Source: an uncultured Bacteroidales bacterium
Lineage (GTDB): Bacteria > Bacteroidota > Bacteroidia > Bacteroidales > Paludibacteraceae
Direction of reading: 5' to 3'
Assembly (NCBI GenBank): GCA_903929065.1
Contig: CAIYTJ010000186.1
Coordinates: 1-5,599, forward strand
Length of the DNA stretch: 5,599 nucleotides
Shown here: positions 1 through 5,599 of the stretch, piece after piece
Position numbering within the stretch: the first letter of the stretch is position 1
Layout of the letters: the number at the start of each line of letters is the position of its first letter
Made by a program: the position numbers and the translations under genes
The notes under the pieces: model-generated
What the model saw: only the letters and a program-made list of their open reading frames with translations
The model's database searches: none
Told to the model about the DNA's origin: nothing

Positions 1-110
1 ATCTTTACATCGTCAATCCGTTCTTTGGCATCCGCTGGCAAAGTACCAAGAATGTATTTTACAGCTTCATCTTCATCATATACCAATAAATCGTCTTCCT
101 GTGTTTTCAT
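1..110 (-). CDS. Small acidic protein, N-terminal part only (runs off left edge)
   Basis: An open frame starts at an ATG read from 110-108 on the minus strand and stays open for 36 codons to the window edge. The peptide begins MKTQEDDLLVYDEDEAVKYI and continues with LGTLPADAKERIDDVK. It is rich in Asp and Glu, and has no signal peptide or membrane segment in the visible part. The 'DEDEAVKYI...LP' opening resembles small uncharacterised cytoplasmic proteins that I recall as common in Bacteroidales, but I cannot name a family with confidence or assign a function. A good Bacteroidota-type promoter lies just upstream (158-193), which supports this being a real gene start. No Shine-Dalgarno sequence is visible ahead of the ATG, as is usual in this phylum. 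The gene is divergent from the AlkZ-like gene at 320. Confidence 0.7.
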   Translation of the reverse strand, partial: MKTQEDDLLVYDEDEAVKYILGTLPADAKERIDDVK

Positions 111-157
111 AATGATTGTGTATTAAGTTTTTAATAAGAGGAATTTCTATTTAACTT

Positions 158-193
158 CAAAGATAGATTATTTTTTATTAATCATGATTCAAA
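158..193 (-). promoter_or_regulatory. Bacteroidota-type promoter for the minus-strand gene at 1-110
   Basis: Read on the minus strand, 165-158 is TATCTTTG, an exact match to the Bacteroidota -7 consensus TAnnTTTG. A TTTG at 193-190 could be the -33 element. The spacer is 24 bp, longer than the usual 19-21 bp, so the -33 assignment is weaker than the -7. Transcription would begin near 150-153 and give a leader of about 40 nt before the ATG at 110. A perfect 10-bp palindrome, AATCATGATT (180-189), lies in the spacer. Confidence 0.55.
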
Positions 194-282
194 TCAGTAT
201 TTTTTTTGATAATATAAACATTTAGAGCGTATAAAATTCCCTTTTTTACTGACTATTTAATAAGTAATTGATGATTTTTTTC

Positions 283-316
283 AATCTTTGCAGTTGAATA
301 CTTAATTGCAGTTGAA
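283..316 (+). promoter_or_regulatory. Candidate promoter and 11-bp direct repeat ahead of the AlkZ-like gene
   Basis: AATCTTTG at 283-290 matches seven of eight positions of the TAnnTTTG -7 box and would start transcription roughly 25 nt before the ATG at 320. No convincing -33 TTTG is present. TTTA at 256-259, with a 23-bp spacer, is the best candidate. The 11-mer TTGCAGTTGAA occurs twice, at 288-298 and 306-316, in direct orientation 18 bp apart. The first copy overlaps the end of the -7 box and the second lies in the short leader. This could be a regulatory site or chance. Confidence 0.35.
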
Positions 317-319
317 ATT

Positions 320-1402
320 ATGACTTTATCCGACTTAACATGCATTCGACTTCAAAATCAGCAAATCGAAAATTCGACATTCAAATCTCCAAAGGAACTT
401 GTCAGTTGGATGGGCGCTATGCAGGCACAAGATTTTCCAATGTCAAAATGGGCAATTGGATTGAGAACCTTAAATTCAACAGTAGAATCTATTGAAGCAG
501 CTTACAATCGGGGCGACATTATCCGCACTCATTTATTACGGCCTACCTGGCATCTTGTTTCATCCGATGATATTTACTGGATTCAGCAACTTACTGCTCC
601 TCACATCAAGCCGGTATTCAAGGTAAACAACAAGCTACTTGAACTAACCGAAGAGCTTTATTCAAAAAGCAACAGGTTACTAGAAAAAGTTCTATCAAAT
701 GGATTGAGCCTTACACGCGAAGAATTGATTCGTGAATATGATAACATTCACATTAGAACCGACCAAAACAGACTGTCACATTTTTTGATGAATGCCGAAT
801 TGGAGGGAATTATTTGCAGCGGCCCATTGAAAGCTAACAAACTGACTTATTGTTTGCTAGAAGAACGGGTTCCAACAAAAAAATTATTAAACCGTGAAGA
901 ATCACTTGCCGAATTAGCCAAAAGATATTTTAAAAGTCATTCGCCGGCTACTTTGCGGGATTTTATCTGGTGGTCGGGTTTATCCATCACAAATGCAAAA
1001 AATGCACTGGAAATGATAAAATCTGGATTAATTTCAGAATCAATCAATTCGGAAACTTACTGGTTTTCTGATTCATTTCACAAAAATAACGAGAACTTTT
1101 CAATTCATTTATTACCGGCTTTCGACGAATTTCTAATCGCCTATAAAGATCGTAGTGCTTCAATCACAATCACAAACAACAAAATTGCCATTTCCGACAA
1201 TGGTATTTTCCGACCGATCATTGTAGTAAACGGTCATGTAACCGGTTTGTGGAAACGATCAATACAAAAAGACAAGATATTGATTGAAACAAACCTGTTT
1301 GAAGAGCATGAAGATTTTATTAAAACGGAGATTGAAAAGAAGATAAAACATTATGCTGACTTCCTCAATAAAACTCCAGAGATGAAATTTGAAGTTATAT
1401 AG
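320..1402 (+). CDS. AlkZ/YcaQ-family winged-helix DNA glycosylase-like protein (HTH_42)
   Basis: This 360-aa cytoplasmic protein has no signal peptide or membrane segment. It resembles the winged-helix family that includes AlkZ of Streptomyces sahachiroi and YcaQ of E. coli, monofunctional DNA glycosylases that excise bulky N-alkylated bases and unhook interstrand crosslinks. Family-like landmarks are QAQ at residues 35-37, RTHLLRPTWHLV at 69-80, the HSPATLRDFIWWSG segment at 207-220, LLPAFDEFLIAYKDR at 264-278, and NGHVTGLWKR at 304-313. The length is usual for the family. In the characterised AlkZ, two glutamines in a Q-x-Q motif near this position are catalytic, whereas YcaQ-like members carry QxD. 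The QAQ here therefore points to the AlkZ-type subgroup. The ATG at 320 is the only in-frame ATG near the 5' end, and it places QAQ at the expected distance from the N-terminus. The gene stands alone, convergent with the surface-protein gene. No biosynthetic cluster is visible, so a general alkylation-defence role is inference. The family is certain enough, but its activity is not demonstrated. Confidence 0.85.
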   Translation: MTLSDLTCIRLQNQQIENSTFKSPKELVSWMGAMQAQDFPMSKWAIGLRTLNSTVESIEAAYNRGDIIRTHLLRPTWHLVSSDDIYWIQQLTAPHIKPVFKVNNKLLELTEELYSKSNRLLEKVLSNGLSLTREELIREYDNIHIRTDQNRLSHFLMNAELEGIICSGPLKANKLTYCLLEERVPTKKLLNREESLAELAKRYFKSHSPATLRDFIWWSGLSITNAKNALEMIKSGLISESINSETYWFSDSFHKNNENFSIHLLPAFDEFLIAYKDRSASITITNNKIAISDNGIFRPIIVVNGHVTGLWKRSIQKDKILIETNLFEEHEDFIKTEIEKKIKHYADFLNKTPEMKFEVI

Positions 1403-1455
1403 GATATACGTTAGAGAAATTTCAGTAAACACTTAGCGTATTTTGATTGTAACAA

Positions 1456-1502
1456 AAAATAACAAGAACCACAAATAGCTATTCTGTGGTTCTTGTTGTT
1501 TT
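1456..1502. terminator. Bidirectional rho-independent terminator between convergent genes
   Basis: A perfect 13-bp inverted repeat has arms AACAAGAACCACA (1461-1473) and TGTGGTTCTTGTT (1485-1497). Outer A:T pairs across a single T-G position extend it to about 1456-1502. The 11-nt loop contains AATAGCTATT, itself a palindrome. On the minus strand the hairpin is followed by ATTTTTTGTTA, a good T-tract ending the surface-protein transcript. On the plus strand it is followed by a weaker TTGTTTTA. It lies 53 bp past the stop of the AlkZ-like gene and 20 bp past the stop of the surface-protein gene. Confidence 0.85.
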
Positions 1503-1522
1503 ACAATTAAATTACAAAGAAT

Positions 1523-4500
1523 TTATTTGACTATCAACTTCTTAGTTATATTTGATGTTCCTGACTTTACATTAATCAAATAAGTACCACCTGGCAAAAT
1601 ATATTCCGGGTTAATTTGTAATAATGGCTGAATGTTATACTTGCGCACAAACAATTGTTGACCTTGCATACTGAAAATACTGATAAGTACTTGTTTTTCG
1701 GTATAACCAGAAAGGGCAAGGTGTATTGGTTGTGAATTTGTAGCTATATTCAAAACCTTCACATCCGAGTTATTATTTGCAACACCTGAAATTTCTGTAC
1801 CACCAACAGTTAATGTTTGGCTAAGTTGCGCTGAGTTATAAGTTGCATCACCAGCCTGAGTGGCAGTTATGGTAGTTGTTCCTTTACCAACAATATGAAT
1901 CATTCCGTTCACAATTGTTGCAACAGACGGATTTGAGCTGGTGTAAGTAATTGTATATGTACCGGAAGGCAACACCTTTTTCCATTCGTTTACAAAGAAA
2001 TTTCCGGACCACATTAAATTATTCGGATCATAAGTTGTTCCTGACGGACTATGAGCGGCTCCGGCAATTACGTGAAGTTCATTTGTTGTACCTGCTGCAT
2101 TGAAAGCCGCCTGCAAATCATACGCGTTTTGAACAGGAATAGTTGTATCAGCACTACCATGAATCTGAATAGTAGGAATTGAATTTGCTGTTAAGTATGG
2201 ATATGTCCAACCTCTTAATTCAAGTTCTTCAGCACCCCAAAACATACCACAGGCAATAATTCCGGTTTTGTTCCACGGCTTATTCAGATATGCGGTTTCA
2301 GGTGCATATTTGGCAGAAGTGTCAGGGCCAGGAAATTGAGCCAGGGAAACTGCAGCTTGTCCACCGGCTGAACCACCACAAATAAAGAGTGAATTTACAT
2401 CAATACCATACGTTGCTGCATGAGCTCTGATCCAGTCAAGTGCTGTATTTCCATCTCGTGCAGCATCCTGTAAAGCCGGCCATTTAAGAGCAAGAGTAGT
2501 TGCACTTGAACGTAAACGGTAATCGATTGAAATACAAACAAATCCACGTTTTGCAAAAGCTGTCGCATAATTCACAATATACGATTGTGAAGATTTTGTG
2601 TTTGAAGTAAACGAACCACCATGAATCCAAAGCATACAGGGGCGGTTTATTGACACATCACCAGTTGGCTGATAAATATCCAGACTCAAATTTTGTTGAC
2701 TTCCACTACTGTTTGTAACCGTTGCATATTGCACAGTTGTAATATTTACAGCTGAAAAACGACTTGCATTCAGGAACAAATCAGGATTTGCAACAGGAGC
2801 AGCAATTGCATCTGTTGTAGCACCGGGACTGAAATCCGCATCGCCTACATTTTTGTTTGGTAAAACAGGGAATGTAATGGTTTGATTTAATTTTGCTGCA
2901 GGTGAAACAGTCAGGTCTTGTGCAAAATCAGCAGCTGCATTATAAGTTGCATTTCCGGCTTGTGAAGCTGTAACTTTTGAAACACCGGCGCCTAAAATAT
3001 GAATATTACCATTCACAATTGTGGCTACGGACGTATTTGAGCTGGTATAAGTAACAGGCAATCCGGAATCGGACGTTGCACCGGGACTGAAATCAGCATC
3101 ACCCACTTTTACGGATGGTAGAGCAGGAAAAGTAATAGTTTGATTTAATTTCGTTGGTGCAACAACGATTAAAGTTTGGCTAACACTTTGAGCTGCATTA
3201 TAAGTAGCATCACCGGCCTGAGAAGCAGTTATAGTTGTAGTTCCAACACCCACGAGATGAACATTTCCCGCAACAATAGTTGCCACAGCAGTATTTGAAC
3301 TGACTAACGAAACTACTAAATCTGAACTTGCAGCTGCTCCGGGATTAAAATCAGAATCGCCCAATGTTGCATTTGGAATTGGTGGAAAAGTAATGGTTTG
3401 ATTTAACTTGGAACTGCTGCCAAAAGTAATACTTACTAAAGTTGGCGTTGGTTGCAATGTTGGAACATTATCTTCAGCCACAAAATAAACATCATACGTT
3501 GTACTTTCACTCAGACCGCTTACGGTGGTTGAATATTCAGTTGTCGCTGATGAACAGGCAATTGTACCAGCTAAAGTTGAAACAACAGGCGTTCCACTAG
3601 CATTTTGATGTGCTTTAACCTGTGCTGATGTTGGGGTCGTGGCACCACCCGGCAGTACAACAAAATATACATTACCTGCAACATTTACATTCACTTTGGC
3701 AATAAATGATGTAAATGATATTGCAGTTACTGTTGGCCAACCGGCTGTCCATTTTGGAATGGCAGGACCAGTAGTATAAGTTAGCAAAATTCGTCCATCA
3801 CCACCGGCACCACCGGCTTTTGCAGCTGTTCCGCCAAAACCACCCGATCCACCTCCACCAGGTGTTTTACCGGGAAGTCCATTAGTTGATGCAACTATAA
3901 CTCCTGCTGCTCCATTTCCTCCACCACCTGTACCAATGCTTTCAGCACCAGGATTTGTACCAATTCCGCTTGCTCCGGCACCTAAACTGCCTGCTCCGGC
4001 ACCACCACCGCCTGAAAACATCACTGCCGATGCATAAACAGCACCTGCTATTCCATCACCACCGGCATAATTATAAGTTCCTTCATATCCCTTATTTCCA
4101 ACACTTGAACCCGCTACTGTAGCACTTGGCGTACCGGAACTTCCCCATTTACCTCCTAAACCACCAACAGCAATAATACTGTCTGTTCCATTTATAAAAA
4201 AGGTTTTTCCTCCGGGATTAGATGGTAAGCTCGAAGTTGTTCCTCCGGGTGCACCACCTGCACCAACTGAAACTGTATATGTTGTTCCTGGTATAACAGT
4301 TACTGTTGTGTTTTTTACATATGAACCACCGGCACCACCACCACCGGCTTTTCCGGTACCACCGCTTGCACCACCACCGCCGGAACCACCAGCGCCCCAA
4401 CATTCAACCTGAACCGAATAAACTCCGGCCGGACAAAGCCAGGTTGTAGTTCCAACTTTTAGCGTGTCGGTTTTTTGAGCTAACAACGAATTGTTTAAGA

Positions 4501-4615
4501 ATAGTACGTTTATTATTAAAACGACAAAAAAACTGAATATTCGTTTGATATTCCTTTTTAATTTTGAATCAATAATTATAGAATTGATTCCTTGAAATGT
4601 AGAATTGATTTTCAT
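1523..4615 (-). CDS. T9SS-secreted surface protein with an esterase domain nested in an Ig-like repeat
   Basis: This 1030-aa protein has the following order: N-terminal signal segment (1-46, hydrophobic core IFSFFVVLIINVLFL, probable cleavage LLA|Q), glycine-rich domain (about 55-280), Fn3-like domain (about 283-398), Ig-like repeat 1 (403-485), repeat 2 (489-570), first part of repeat 3 (575-602), alpha/beta-hydrolase esterase (603-883), second part of repeat 3 (884-937), and T9SS type A sorting domain (about 951-1030, ending KKLIVK). The esterase has the oxyanion motif HGGS (665-668), nucleophile S749 in GGSAGG, D823 and H855. The start was chosen at the ATG read from 4615. ATGs at 4705 and 4678 are in frame but overlap the upstream esterase gene and would put a charged 21-30 residue tail before an already long signal segment. 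From 4615 the gap to the upstream stop is 32 bp, which suggests an operon. Known biology of T9SS sorting domains predicts export across both membranes and attachment to the cell surface. The substrate is unknown, and the closest match by motif is the BD-FAE-like group of acetyl-xylan/feruloyl esterases. Confidence 0.88.
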   Translation of the reverse strand: MKINSTFQGINSIIIDSKLKRNIKRIFSFFVVLIINVLFLNNSLLAQKTDTLKVGTTTWLCPAGVYSVQVECWGAGGSGGGGASGGTGKAGGGGAGGSYVKNTTVTVIPGTTYTVSVGAGGAPGGTTSSLPSNPGGKTFFINGTDSIIAVGGLGGKWGSSGTPSATVAGSSVGNKGYEGTYNYAGGDGIAGAVYASAVMFSGGGGAGAGSLGAGASGIGTNPGAESIGTGGGGNGAAGVIVASTNGLPGKTPGGGGSGGFGGTAAKAGGAGGDGRILLTYTTGPAIPKWTAGWPTVTAISFTSFIAKVNVNVAGNVYFVVLPGGATTPTSAQVKAHQNASGTPVVSTLAGTIACSSATTEYSTTVSGLSESTTYDVYFVAEDNVPTLQPTPTLVSITFGSSSKLNQTITFPPIPNATLGDSDFNPGAAASSDLVVSLVSSNTAVATIVAGNVHLVGVGTTTITASQAGDATYNAAQSVSQTLIVVAPTKLNQTITFPALPSVKVGDADFSPGATSDSGLPVTYTSSNTSVATIVNGNIHILGAGVSKVTASQAGNATYNAAADFAQDLTVSPAAKLNQTITFPVLPNKNVGDADFSPGATTDAIAAPVANPDLFLNASRFSAVNITTVQYATVTNSSGSQQNLSLDIYQPTGDVSINRPCMLWIHGGSFTSNTKSSQSYIVNYATAFAKRGFVCISIDYRLRSSATTLALKWPALQDAARDGNTALDWIRAHAATYGIDVNSLFICGGSAGGQAAVSLAQFPGPDTSAKYAPETAYLNKPWNKTGIIACGMFWGAEELELRGWTYPYLTANSIPTIQIHGSADTTIPVQNAYDLQAAFNAAGTTNELHVIAGAAHSPSGTTYDPNNLMWSGNFFVNEWKKVLPSGTYTITYTSSNPSVATIVNGMIHIVGKGTTTITATQAGDATYNSAQLSQTLTVGGTEISGVANNNSDVKVLNIATNSQPIHLALSGYTEKQVLISIFSMQGQQLFVRKYNIQPLLQINPEYILPGGTYLINVKSGTSNITKKLIVK
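1526..1765 (-). other. T9SS type A C-terminal sorting domain
   Basis: The last 80 or so residues of the surface protein show the typical por-secretion-system pattern: a strand with a hydrophobic/basic alternation (VLISIFSMQGQQLFVRKY), then LPGGTYLINVKSGTSN, and the terminal KKLIVK. In Bacteroidota these domains direct passage through the type IX secretion system and are removed when PorU attaches the protein to surface lipopolysaccharide. No T9SS component is encoded in this window. Confidence 0.85.
1805..1966 (-). repeat. Ig-like repeat 3, C-terminal part (54 aa)
   Basis: Residues 884-937 begin SGTYTITYTSSN and include PSVATIVNG, GKGTTTITATQAGDATYN and the closing QTLTV. They match the second part of repeats 1 and 2 but have no first part beside them. 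The missing half is at 2810-2893, on the other side of the esterase domain. Together the halves total 82 residues, the same as repeat 2. Confidence 0.88.
1967..2809 (-). other. In-frame esterase domain inserted inside Ig-like repeat 3
   Basis: This 281-codon stretch (residues 603-883) interrupts repeat 3 between the Asp ending GATTD and the Ser starting SGTYTITY. The core homologous to the neighbouring esterase runs from PDLFL to EWKKVL (2785-1970), with a short Ala/Pro-rich linker at its N-terminal side. It keeps HGGS, GGSAGG, the Asp in HGSAD and the His in AAHSPSG, so it should be catalytically competent. In the segment from DIYQP to DYRLR, 45 of 57 residues are identical to the upstream protein by hand count. 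Other parts differ more, including the stretch after DYRLR. It has no start, stop or signal peptide of its own. No terminal inverted repeats or target duplication were found at its edges. Confidence 0.88.
2810..2893 (-). repeat. Ig-like repeat 3, N-terminal part (28 aa)
   Basis: Residues 575-602 run from KLNQTITFPVLP to GDADFSPGATTD and match the first 28 residues of repeat 2 closely. The expected continuation (SG...TYTSSN) is absent here and appears only after the esterase domain, at 1966. Confidence 0.88.
2906..3151 (-). repeat. Ig-like repeat 2 (82 aa, intact)
   Basis: Residues 489-570 run from KLNQTITFPALP through GDADFSPGATSDSGLP, VTYTSSNTSVATIVNG and TASQAGNATYNAA to AQDLTV. This is a bacterial Ig-like repeat of the kind found in tandem in large Bacteroidota surface proteins, probably acting as a stalk or spacer. 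It is the best template for seeing how repeat 3 is interrupted. Confidence 0.85.
3161..3409 (-). repeat. Ig-like repeat 1 (83 aa, intact)
   Basis: Residues 403-485 run from KLNQTITFPPIP through GDSDFNPGA, SSNTAVATIVAGN and TASQAGDATYNAA to QTLIVV. It shares the same blocks as repeat 2 but differs in the middle (AASSDLVVSLVSSN instead of TSDSGLPVTYTSSN), so it is the more diverged copy. Confidence 0.85.
3422..3769 (-). other. Fn3-like domain of the surface protein
   Basis: Residues 283-398 contain YFVVLPGGATTPTSAQVKA, a TTEYSTTVSGLSESTTYDVYFVAED block and a closing VSITF strand. The 'VSGL...TTYDVYFVAED' pattern is the typical end of fibronectin type III-like domains in Bacteroidota secreted proteins. 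It links the glycine-rich domain to the Ig-like stalk. Binding function is unknown. Confidence 0.65.
3776..4453 (-). other. Glycine-rich N-terminal domain
   Basis: Residues about 55-280 open with TTTWLCPAGVYSVQVECWGAGG, followed by many Gly clusters (GGSGGGGASGG, AGGGGAGG, GTGGGGNGAAG, PGGGGSGGFGG) and end with GGDGRILLTYT. The 'W.CPAGV.SVQVE.WGAGG ... G.I.L.Y' frame is the recognised glycine-rich domain also seen in phage tail and secreted bacterial proteins. It may be an adhesive or assembly surface. The DNA is visibly low in complexity here because of repeated GGN codons. Confidence 0.7.
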
Positions 4616-4647
4616 ATTTTTCTGATTTTTAGAGTTGTATTGTTGAT

Positions 4648-5562
4648 TTATTTCTTTTTGGATAGAGTATTTTTCCATTCTTTTACAAAAAAATCTGCCA
4701 ACCATTTTTCAATTGTTGGATCGGTTTTTGGTCCTGTTGGAGTATGACCAAGTTCCGGAATTATGTGAAGTTCGTTCGAAATTCCGGCTGCCGACATTGC
4801 TTGAGCTAAATCTTTGCTATTCTGAACCGGTATTGATTTGTCAAGTTCACCATGAATCATAACGGCCGGAATGGATTTCGCTGTCAGGTATGGATAAGTC
4901 CAACTTCTAAATTCGCTTTCCAATCCACCCCAAAGAATTCCTGCTGCAATGATTCCCTTTTTATTCCAGGTTTTATTTTTATATTGATTTTCAGGAGAAT
5001 AAATTGCGGATACGTCTTTTCCATTAAATTCAGTAACTGTGATTGCCGTTCTGCCACCAGCTGAACCACCGGCAATAAACAAACAGGTTGGATCAATATT
5101 GTAAGATTTTGCATTAGCACGAATCCAGTCGAGTGCTGTGTTAGCATCACGTGCAGCATCCTGCAGTGCCGGAAATTCTTCTGCTTTTGAAGGCATGTCG
5201 ACACCATCCCGAAGGCGGTAATCTATGGAAATACACACGAAACCTCTTTTGGCAAAGTCTTTCGAATAATTTACAATGTAGCTTTGTGTCCTTTTGGAAT
5301 CGCTTCTGAATCCTCCACCGTGAATCCATAAAATACAAGGACGATTTTTTGAGACATCACCTGCCGGTTGGTAAATGTCACAAGACAAATCCTGTGTAAC
5401 ACCTTTATAATTAATCACTGTGGTAAACTTAACACTTTTTATTTCAGAAACTTCTGCAAAACGATCTTCTTTTAGAAATAAAGTTGGATCAATTTGTGCA
5501 GATATGTTTTTCGTATACAACAAAAAGAATATCAGAACTATAAAGTGAAATTTTAATTTCAT
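4648..5562 (-). CDS. Exported alpha/beta-hydrolase esterase (BD-FAE-like)
   Basis: This 304-aa protein has a signal peptide of about 22 residues (MKLKFHFIVLIFFLLY, cleavage near ISA|Q) and no lipobox cysteine, so a soluble periplasmic enzyme is most likely. It lacks a T9SS sorting domain. The fold is the serine carboxylesterase type: HGGG oxyanion motif at 81-84, DYRLR at 115-119, nucleophile S167 in GGSAGG, D241 in HGELD and H273 in ELGHTPTG. The combination resembles acetyl-xylan/feruloyl esterase-like hydrolases, but the substrate cannot be read from the sequence. The start was set at the ATG read from 5562. A TTG at 5574 is in frame but adds only four residues and spoils the usual basic N-terminus. 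A weak TAAGTTTTG box lies at 5580-5572, very close to the start, so the true promoter may lie beyond the window. Its stop is 32 bp before the surface protein that contains its paralogue. Confidence 0.9.
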   Translation of the reverse strand: MKLKFHFIVLIFFLLYTKNISAQIDPTLFLKEDRFAEVSEIKSVKFTTVINYKGVTQDLSCDIYQPAGDVSKNRPCILWIHGGGFRSDSKRTQSYIVNYSKDFAKRGFVCISIDYRLRDGVDMPSKAEEFPALQDAARDANTALDWIRANAKSYNIDPTCLFIAGGSAGGRTAITVTEFNGKDVSAIYSPENQYKNKTWNKKGIIAAGILWGGLESEFRSWTYPYLTAKSIPAVMIHGELDKSIPVQNSKDLAQAMSAAGISNELHIIPELGHTPTGPKTDPTIEKWLADFFVKEWKNTLSKKK

Positions 5563-5599
5563 ATTAAAATACAAAACTTATTGAATGAACTTTAATTAA

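Noticed and set aside
1967..2809. Transposon or intein origin for the inserted esterase segment
   Set aside because: It has no transposase, no intein splice motifs, no terminal inverted repeats and no target-site duplication that I could find. The content is a plain esterase domain with short linkers.
4218..4403. 61-codon minus-strand reading frame rich in Trp and Arg
   Set aside because: It is a frame-shifted shadow of the GGN codon tracts in the glycine-rich domain and has no independent start signals.
4616..4705. Longer N-terminus for the surface protein starting at 4705 or 4678
   Set aside because: It would overlap the end of the upstream esterase gene and add a polar, charged stretch (KRMEKYSIQKEINQQYNSKNQ) before the signal segment. 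The ATG at 4615 gives a clean 32-bp gap.
4852..5338. Short open frames on both strands inside the upstream esterase gene
   Set aside because: They overlap a well-supported gene with catalytic motifs. Their translations show no recognisable domain or signal peptide.
1523..5562. Mis-assembly that pasted the neighbouring esterase gene into the surface-protein gene
   Set aside because: The frame is intact at both joints and the two copies differ throughout at DNA and protein level, so one is not a copied read of the other.
5563..5574. TTG start four codons upstream of the esterase ATG
   Set aside because: The ATG at 5562 gives a standard signal peptide with a basic N-terminus, and the four extra residues have no support.

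Overview
The window looks like a chromosomal piece of a Bacteroidota genome, probably of the Bacteroidales type. The evidence is AT-rich DNA, starts without clear Shine-Dalgarno sequences, promoter-like TAnnTTTG boxes, Bacteroidota-style Ig-like repeats, and a C-terminal type IX secretion (T9SS) sorting domain. No rRNA, tRNA, CRISPR array, insertion sequence or integrase is visible.

Layout. Positions 1-110 hold the N-terminal 36 codons of a small acidic protein on the minus strand, which runs off the left edge. A 209-bp divergent intergenic region follows, with a good Bacteroidota promoter for the minus-strand gene and a weaker one for the plus-strand gene. Positions 320-1402 (+) encode a 360-aa winged-helix protein of the AlkZ/YcaQ DNA-glycosylase family with a QAQ motif at residues 35-37. 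A bidirectional hairpin terminator (about 1456-1502) separates it from two minus-strand genes transcribed towards it. These are a 304-aa exported alpha/beta-hydrolase esterase (4648-5562) and, 32 bp downstream and probably in the same operon, a 1030-aa multidomain surface protein (1523-4615).

The main observation is the architecture of the 1030-aa protein: signal peptide, glycine-rich domain, Fn3-like domain, two intact Ig-like repeats, a third Ig-like repeat split in two, and a T9SS sorting domain. A complete esterase domain of about 281 aa sits inside the third repeat. Removing it on paper restores an 82-aa repeat, the same length as repeat 2, and the codons at the joint match repeat 2. The embedded domain is a diverged paralogue of the esterase encoded immediately upstream and keeps the Ser-Asp-His triad.

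Together the pair suggests one catalytic fold delivered to two places: a free, probably periplasmic enzyme and a copy held on the cell surface in an Ig-like stalk. The likely chemistry is carboxylester hydrolysis, perhaps deacetylation or feruloyl removal on plant polysaccharides. The substrate is inference only, because no other polysaccharide-utilisation gene is in view.
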